From CAYJNO01 sp044432885 (GTDB lineage Bacteria > Bacillota_I > Bacilli_A > Erysipelotrichales > Erysipelotrichaceae): DNA of 10,502 nt. The notes under the pieces were generated by a model. It made no database searches, had not been told where the DNA came from, and worked only from the letters and a program-made list of their open reading frames with translations. Location: positions 1-10,502 of the forward strand of contig JAWXUG010000048.1 of assembly GCA_044432885.1 (NCBI GenBank), given 5' to 3'. The first letter of the stretch is position 1, and each line of letters starts with the position of its first letter. This document shows positions 6,855 through 10,502 of the stretch, one piece after another. Position numbers and translations under genes: made by a program.

Positions 6855-7502
6855 ATGTTAGAAAATTTAAAACAAGAAATTATTGATATTTCTTTAGAAG
6901 CTCAAAACTTAGGTTTATGTAAACATAAATCAGGAAATTTTAGTATTAAGGATAAAGAAACAGGATATATTGTTATTACACCATCAGGTGTAGATCGTAA
7001 AGAATTAACAGTAGACAAAATAAGTGTCTTAGATCAAGAGTTTAATTTAATTGAAGGTATGAAACCATCGAGTGAAGTGCTAATGCATGCAAAAGTTTAT
7101 GAAGCAAATCCTGAAACTTTTGGGATTGCACATACTCATTCTAAAGTAGCCACAGCATTTGCGGTACTAAATAAACATATTCCTGCTGTGATTTTTGAAT
7201 TATTTGCCTTTAGATTAGACGAAGGAAAAATACCGGTATCACCTTATTTTTTACCAGGTACTATGGAACTTGCAGATTCAGTTGCAGCTACTTCACAAAA
7301 AAGCGATCTATTGTTAATGGAAAAGCATGGTGTTTTAGCACACGGGAAAAATTTATCAGAAGCTTTTCTAAGTGCTCAATATGTTGAAGAAATTGCGGAT
7401 ATCTACTATCACACATTAACCATTAATCAAGGAAAAGAACCTGAAACAATTGATTTTAGAGATTTTGCAAAATGGAAATATCCTGAGGATGTAAACCAAT
7501 AA
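6855..7502 (+). CDS. Class II (zinc) aldolase/decarboxylase, FucA/AraD family
   Basis: A 215-residue zinc enzyme of the aldolase II/adducin-head fold. SGN (26-28) and PSSE (71-74) shape the phosphate and substrate site. Glu74 lies 19 residues before the His93-x-His95 pair, as Glu73 does in fuculose-1-P aldolase, and His158 in EKHG is the third zinc ligand. The FucA tyrosine after the HxH pair appears to be Phe114. Members cleave ketose-1-phosphates to dihydroxyacetone phosphate plus an aldehyde, epimerise pentulose phosphates, decarboxylate 3-oxo-tetronate-4-P (OtnC), or dehydrate methylthioribulose-1-P (MtnB). Glu74 argues for aldolase or decarboxylase chemistry. Glu115 may sit where MtnB has its catalytic glutamate, which keeps dehydration open. 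It is the last gene of the operon, 12 bases after RLP with a weak GGAG site, and a strong terminator follows. Confidence 0.85.
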   Translation: MLENLKQEIIDISLEAQNLGLCKHKSGNFSIKDKETGYIVITPSGVDRKELTVDKISVLDQEFNLIEGMKPSSEVLMHAKVYEANPETFGIAHTHSKVATAFAVLNKHIPAVIFELFAFRLDEGKIPVSPYFLPGTMELADSVAATSQKSDLLLMEKHGVLAHGKNLSEAFLSAQYVEEIADIYYHTLTINQGKEPETIDFRDFAKWKYPEDVNQ

Positions 7503-7518
7503 TTAAAACTAATTATTT

Positions 7519-7556
7519 AAAATAAAACATGTCGATAAAAAGACATGTTTTATTTT
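7519..7556. terminator. Strong bidirectional-type terminator ending the PTS-RLP operon
   Basis: AAAATAAAACATGTC (7519-7533) pairs perfectly over 15 bp with GACATGTTTTATTTT (7542-7556) around an 8-base loop. The right arm ends in a T-rich run and the left arm in A-rich sequence, so it works as an intrinsic terminator on the + strand and could do so on the - strand. It begins 16 bases after the aldolase stop and separates the two operons. Confidence 0.85.
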
Positions 7557-7581
7557 GCGAAATTAATTCATATAGAATGAT

Positions 7582-7598
7582 AATTACTAAAGGTAAAC
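7582..7598. promoter_or_regulatory. Weak third copy of the 17-bp operator-like site
   Basis: The sequence ending in GGTAAAC matches the 7669-7685 site at 12 of 17 positions by eye. Its left half is poor. It may be a low-affinity site or chance in AT-rich DNA. Confidence 0.2.
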
Positions 7599-7668
7599 TG
7601 TATATAAGTGAAACTGAAAGTTAGTGAAAAGTCTTTCAGAATAAAAAAGCAAGAAAACAAAGATAAAA

Positions 7669-7685
7669 GTTTAGTATAAGTAAAC
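7669..7685. promoter_or_regulatory. Upstream operator-like site GTTTAGTATAAGTAAAC
   Basis: An imperfect palindrome (GTTTA...TAAAC) of the same 17-bp length as the site at 7762-7778, and matching it at most positions including the whole left GTTTAGT. It ends 19 bases before the -35 hexamer. A likely binding site for the XRE-cupin regulator encoded downstream. Confidence 0.45.
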
Positions 7686-7704
7686 AAAAAGTTTTAAATA
7701 AGGC

Positions 7705-7732
7705 TTGCAATTTTGAAAAAATAATTTATAAT
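7705..7732 (+). promoter_or_regulatory. Promoter of the XRE-cupin/potAB operon
   Basis: TTGCAA (7705-7710) and TATAAT (7727-7732) are separated by 16 bp, a near-consensus sigma-A promoter. The start of transcription would fall near 7739-7740, about 53 bases before the regulator's ATG, so the 7762-7778 palindrome lies inside the transcribed leader. Confidence 0.7.
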
Positions 7733-7761
7733 AAAATAGGTTTAACTACTTTAATCATAAA

Positions 7762-7778
7762 GTTTAGTGTTACTAAAC
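7762..7778. promoter_or_regulatory. Perfect palindromic operator GTTTAGT-GTT-ACTAAAC
   Basis: Seven-base arms with a 3-base centre, located between the predicted transcription start and the ribosome-binding site. The position suits a roadblock-type repressor site, most simply autoregulation by the XRE-cupin protein. It could also form a small RNA hairpin before the ribosome-binding site. Confidence 0.55.
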
Positions 7779-7792
7779 AAAAGGGGGTATAA

Positions 7793-8332
7793 ATGGACAT
7801 AGGAAATCGAATCAAACAATTACGTTCAAAGTGTGGGTTAACACTTGAAGAATTAGCAAGTAGAACAGAGTTGACTAAAGGGTTTTTATCACAACTTGAA
7901 AGAAATTTAACCTCTCCATCGATTGTAACCCTACAAGATATTGCCGAGGCACTGGGTGTTAACTTAGAGACTTTCTTTAAAGAAGAAAAGGATGAAAAAA
8001 TCGTTTTTAAACAAGAAGATTATTTCGTTGATGAAAAAGAAGATTCTAAAATCTTTTGGATCGTGCCAAATGCTCAGAAAAATGAAATGGAACCCATTTT
8101 ATTAGAACTAAGTCAAAATGGACATTCTAAAGAGATTTTACCTCATGAAGGGGAAGAATTTGGTTATGTATTAAAGGGTAAGGTTGCCTTGGTTAATTTG
8201 GAAAATAACCAAACAACAATTATAAAAAAAGGGGAAACGTTTTACATTAAAGGAGAATTTAGACATTGTATCCGTAATGTAAGCAATCAAGTAAGTACCT
8301 TATTGTGGGCATGTACCCCACCGATATTTTAA
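7793..8332 (+). CDS. XRE-family regulator with cupin domain, polyamine-operon (PuuR-like) type
   Basis: A 179-residue DNA-binding regulator. The N-terminal XRE helix-turn-helix covers about 5-60 (LTLEELASRTELTKGFLSQL, with a family-typical SPSIVTLQDIAEALGV following). A linker at about 65-100 leads to a C-terminal cupin_2 domain at about 105-178, with HEGEEFGYVLKGK and a C-terminal FRHCIRN strand. The cupin domain would sense a small ligand. Such regulators are common next to potABCD and putrescine genes, and adjacency to potA suggests that polyamines or their precursors control it. The start at ATG 7793 is set by AAGGGGG at 7781-7787. The stop is fused to the potA ribosome-binding site. The palindrome at 7762-7778 is its most likely operator, although binding is inferred. 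Confidence 0.85.
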   Translation: MDIGNRIKQLRSKCGLTLEELASRTELTKGFLSQLERNLTSPSIVTLQDIAEALGVNLETFFKEEKDEKIVFKQEDYFVDEKEDSKIFWIVPNAQKNEMEPILLELSQNGHSKEILPHEGEEFGYVLKGKVALVNLENNQTTIIKKGETFYIKGEFRHCIRNVSNQVSTLLWACTPPIF

Positions 8333-8342
8333 GGAGGACAGG

Positions 8343-9914
8343 ATGAAGAAGTTAATTCAATTTAAAAACATTGTTAAAGAATTTGACGGACAAATCGTTT
8401 TAAAAGGTATCAATTTAGACATTTATGAAAATGAGTTTGTAACCTTATTGGGACCATCAGGTTGTGGGAAGACTACTTTATTACGTATTTTAGCTGGGTT
8501 TCTTGATCAAAATGAAGGCCATGTGATATTTGATGGAAAAGATATTTCCAATGTTCCTGCTTACCAAAGAGAAGTAAATACTGTATTTCAAAAGTATGCA
8601 TTATTTCCACATTTAAATGTGTATGATAATGTTGCGTTTGGATTAAAGATAAAAAAACAAAGTAAAGATATCATCGAACAAAAAGTAAGAAGAATGCTAC
8701 TTTTAGTAGGACTTGAAGGGTTTGATAAAAGAGATGTAACCCTTTTATCAGGGGGACAACAACAACGTGTTGCGATTGCCCGTGCCTTAGTAAATGAACC
8801 AAGTGTTTTATTACTTGATGAACCATTAGGAGCTCTAGATTTAAAATTAAGAAAAGAAATGCAACATGAATTAAAGAAAATCCAACAAGAAGTTGGGATT
8901 ACCTTTGTCTTTGTAACCCATGATCAAGAAGAAGCATTAACCATGTCAGATAAGATTGTGGTTATGAAAGATGGAGAAATTCAACAAATAGGCACACCAA
9001 CAGACATTTATAATGAACCAATTAATGAATATGTAGCTGGCTTTATTGGTGAAAGCAATATTATTGAAGGTGTGATGAAAAAAGATTATCTAGTCTCTTT
9101 TGATGAAATTGATTATGAATGTGTAGATTTTGGCTTTAAAGAAAATGAAGAAGTGGATGTCGTGATTCGTCCTGAAGATATTAGTATTACTCAAAGAAAT
9201 CGTGGATTATTAAATGGTGAAGTGAAGTCAGTACTATTTAAAGGGGTTCATAATGAAATTATTGTAGAAACGGTTTCAGGAACTTCTATTACCGTAAAAA
9301 TGCATGTATTAAGCAATCATGATACAACCAATGAAGAGGCACAAGAAAAAATTAGTGCTAGTGATTTCTATATGGATATTGAAGATGTTAAAGAATTAAG
9401 TGATGCTGATGTCATTGCACGTGCAAATGCTCAGGCATGGAGTTTTGATGATGAAGACATTTCTATTCATAAAGTGGACTATGATATTAAAGAGGAAACA
9501 GGAAGCTATAGTTGTCGTTTTGAAACAACTAATGGAACTCATATTACAACTAAAATCACTGTAGTAAAACCAGTCTATACTGAAGATAAAAAAGCTCAGA
9601 TTGGGGTTCAAGCCTTCGATTTCTATAAAACAGTAGAAGAAATTCAAGAGAGTATGGCCCTTGATACGGACCTTAAACAATGGGCTAATGCAACAGCGTG
9701 GAGCTTAGAAAATGAAGAATGGTTAGATATCTATGATGTGAAATATGATTTTGATGAAGAAGATATTAAAGAAGGAATCTATGATATCACCTTTGCAACA
9801 AAGGGACGTGAGTTTAAAGTGCACACAACAAGCTTTAGTGAAGTTGGGAAAAAGGTAGGACTAAAGTTTGACCAAGAAGCGATTCACGTTATGAGTAAGT
9901 TAGGAAGCTACTAA
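8343..9914 (+). CDS. potA: Spermidine/putrescine ABC transporter ATPase PotA, with enlarged C-terminal region
   Basis: The cytoplasmic ATPase that powers polyamine import through PotB and PotC. All nucleotide-binding elements are present: Walker A GPSGCGKTT (37-45), Q-loop Gln83, signature LSGGQQQR (135-142), Walker B LLLDEP (156-161) and switch His193 in VTHDQEEAL. The regulatory part starts normally (VIRPEDI 274-280, VLFKGVHNEI 297-306) and ends normally (FKVHTT 491-496, VGLKF, AIHVM 513-517). Between these lie about 150 extra residues with internal repeats, making 523 residues against the usual 350-385. The insertion keeps the frame and the acidic, strand-rich character of the surroundings, so it looks like a real domain expansion. 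The ribosome-binding site is AAGGAGGA (8331-8338), overlapping the regulator's stop. The stop overlaps potB by one base (TAATG). Confidence 0.92.
   Translation: MKKLIQFKNIVKEFDGQIVLKGINLDIYENEFVTLLGPSGCGKTTLLRILAGFLDQNEGHVIFDGKDISNVPAYQREVNTVFQKYALFPHLNVYDNVAFGLKIKKQSKDIIEQKVRRMLLLVGLEGFDKRDVTLLSGGQQQRVAIARALVNEPSVLLLDEPLGALDLKLRKEMQHELKKIQQEVGITFVFVTHDQEEALTMSDKIVVMKDGEIQQIGTPTDIYNEPINEYVAGFIGESNIIEGVMKKDYLVSFDEIDYECVDFGFKENEEVDVVIRPEDISITQRNRGLLNGEVKSVLFKGVHNEIIVETVSGTSITVKMHVLSNHDTTNEEAQEKISASDFYMDIEDVKELSDADVIARANAQAWSFDDEDISIHKVDYDIKEETGSYSCRFETTNGTHITTKITVVKPVYTEDKKAQIGVQAFDFYKTVEEIQESMALDTDLKQWANATAWSLENEEWLDIYDVKYDFDEEDIKEGIYDITFATKGREFKVHTTSFSEVGKKVGLKFDQEAIHVMSKLGSY
9249..9836 (+). 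repeat. Tandem protein-level repeats inside potA
   Basis: Residues 303-343 and 388-428 of PotA align without gaps, with 15 of 41 identical. Shared marks are ET, GT.IT.K, AQ and DFY. After each comes a similar second part ending near residues 387 and 478, sharing WANATAWS/RANAQAWS and D.KYDF/VDYDI. A third copy of only the first part starts at 479 (IYDITFATKGREF...) and is the normal end of the TOBE domain. The unit is about 85-90 residues. DNA identity is low, so the duplication is old. Confidence 0.7.
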
Positions 9915-10502
9915 TGAAGTCGTTTACTAGATTGGTCTACCCATATTTAGTATGGATGAGTATCTTTATCATCTTGCCTATGTTGATGATTGTATTTTAT
10001 GCATTCACAGTAAAAGGGAATGATGTATTAACGATTCAAATAACCCTTGATAATTTCGCTCGTTTCTTCGCAGATACAATTTTCCCATCTGTATTGTGGC
10101 GCTCTCTTAAGTTAGCGATCAATGTAACGATTATCTGTTTAGTATTTGGCTATCCTTGTGCGTATGTAATTAGTCGATTACCTGTAAACAGACAAAGTAT
10201 TATCATTCTATTAGCAACCCTACCTATGTGGATCAATATGCTTGTTCGTACCTATGCATGGAGAGGGATCTTATTAGATACGCCATTTAGCAGTGAAATG
10301 AAGGTGTATATTGGGATGGTTTATAACTTTATTCCATTTATGATTTTACAAATATATACTTCTTTGACGAAGATGGATCAAAGCTTATTAGCAGCAAGTG
10401 AAGATTTAGGAGCTACTAAATGGCAAACCTTTTTAAAGGTAACTTTCCCATTATCTTTGCCAGGGGTAGTTTCAGGAATCACCTTAGTATTTTTACCAGC
10501 GG
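9914..10502 (+). CDS. potB: Spermidine/putrescine ABC transporter permease PotB, 3' end outside window
   Basis: The first 196 residues of an inner-membrane permease; the frame runs open to the window edge. The protein starts MKSFTRLVYP. Membrane segments lie at about 9-31, 64-87, 95-115 and 131-150, and a fifth begins near 182. The cytoplasmic EAA loop that docks on PotA is clear at about 160-184 (AASEDLGATKW followed by FPLSLPGV). The MWINMLVRTYAW segment (105-116) is typical of PotB. ATG 9914 shares a base with the potA stop (TAATG), so translation should be coupled; no separate strong ribosome-binding site is seen. PotC and the binding protein PotD are expected beyond the window. Family is secure, and the PotB rather than PotC assignment rests on order and on the R-T-Y-A-W motif. 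Confidence 0.9.
   Translation, partial: MKSFTRLVYPYLVWMSIFIILPMLMIVFYAFTVKGNDVLTIQITLDNFARFFADTIFPSVLWRSLKLAINVTIICLVFGYPCAYVISRLPVNRQSIIILLATLPMWINMLVRTYAWRGILLDTPFSSEMKVYIGMVYNFIPFMILQIYTSLTKMDQSLLAASEDLGATKWQTFLKVTFPLSLPGVVSGITLVFLPA

Noticed and set aside
7614..7639. CTGAAAG/CTTTCAG inverted repeat with a 12-base loop upstream of the pot promoter
   Set aside because: The loop is long and the stem weak, it does not resemble the 17-bp sites, and nothing ties it to a gene end.
9396..9680. 94-codon - strand frame inside potA
   Set aside because: It lies antisense to the PotA repeat region, whose protein-level repeats show that the + strand is the coding one.
1..10502. CRISPR array, tRNA/rRNA genes, insertion sequences or recoded TGA
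   Set aside because: No spaced direct repeats, tRNA-like folds, transposase frames or terminal repeats were seen; TGA terminates the HAD gene just after the overlapping start of the next gene, and Trp is TGG.

Overview
The window comes from an AT-rich, low-GC Gram-positive (Firmicutes-like) genome. Shine-Dalgarno sites are strong and A/G-rich (AAAGGAGG, AAGGAGG), intergenic gaps are short, and stop codons overlap start codons. Tryptophan is TGG throughout and TGA ends the HAD gene, so the standard bacterial code applies, not the Mollicutes code. All genes are on the + strand. I cannot fix the genus; a gut Erysipelotrichia- or Turicibacter-like host is only a guess.

Region 1 (1-1310): remains of a BglG/MtlR/LicR-type PTS-controlled activator. 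It has lost most of its first HTH domain. It also carries an internal deletion with frame change that joins the middle of PRD2 to the middle of a C-terminal EIIA-like domain.

Region 2 (1311-7556): one catabolic operon. A galactitol-family PTS (EIIA, EIIB, EIIC) is followed by a stable 12-bp intercistronic hairpin, then a Cof-type HAD phosphatase, an RpiB/LacAB-fold isomerase, a triosephosphate-isomerase homologue, a RuBisCO-like protein (RLP, form IV) and a class II (FucA-type) aldolase. A 15-bp-stem terminator closes it. The RpiB and TIM homologues both depart from the housekeeping enzymes in ways that resemble the tetrulose-phosphate isomerases EryI/DerI and EryH/LerI, which take L-erythrulose-1-P via D-erythrulose-4-P to D-erythrose-4-P. 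No kinase or dehydrogenase is present, so the PTS probably does the phosphorylation and the substrate is probably already at the ketose or keto-acid level. RLP and aldolase would then form or cleave a keto-sugar phosphate. This PTS-fed RLP pathway is the most interesting content of the window, and its substrate is not deducible here.

Region 3 (7557-10502): a polyamine-uptake operon. Its promoter is flanked by related 17-bp GTTTAGT...TAAAC sites (one perfect palindrome, one near-copy, one weak). Then come an XRE-cupin regulator, a PotA ATPase and PotB (cut by the window end). PotA is about 150 residues longer than usual because the C-terminal TOBE region holds an inserted, internally repeated segment.
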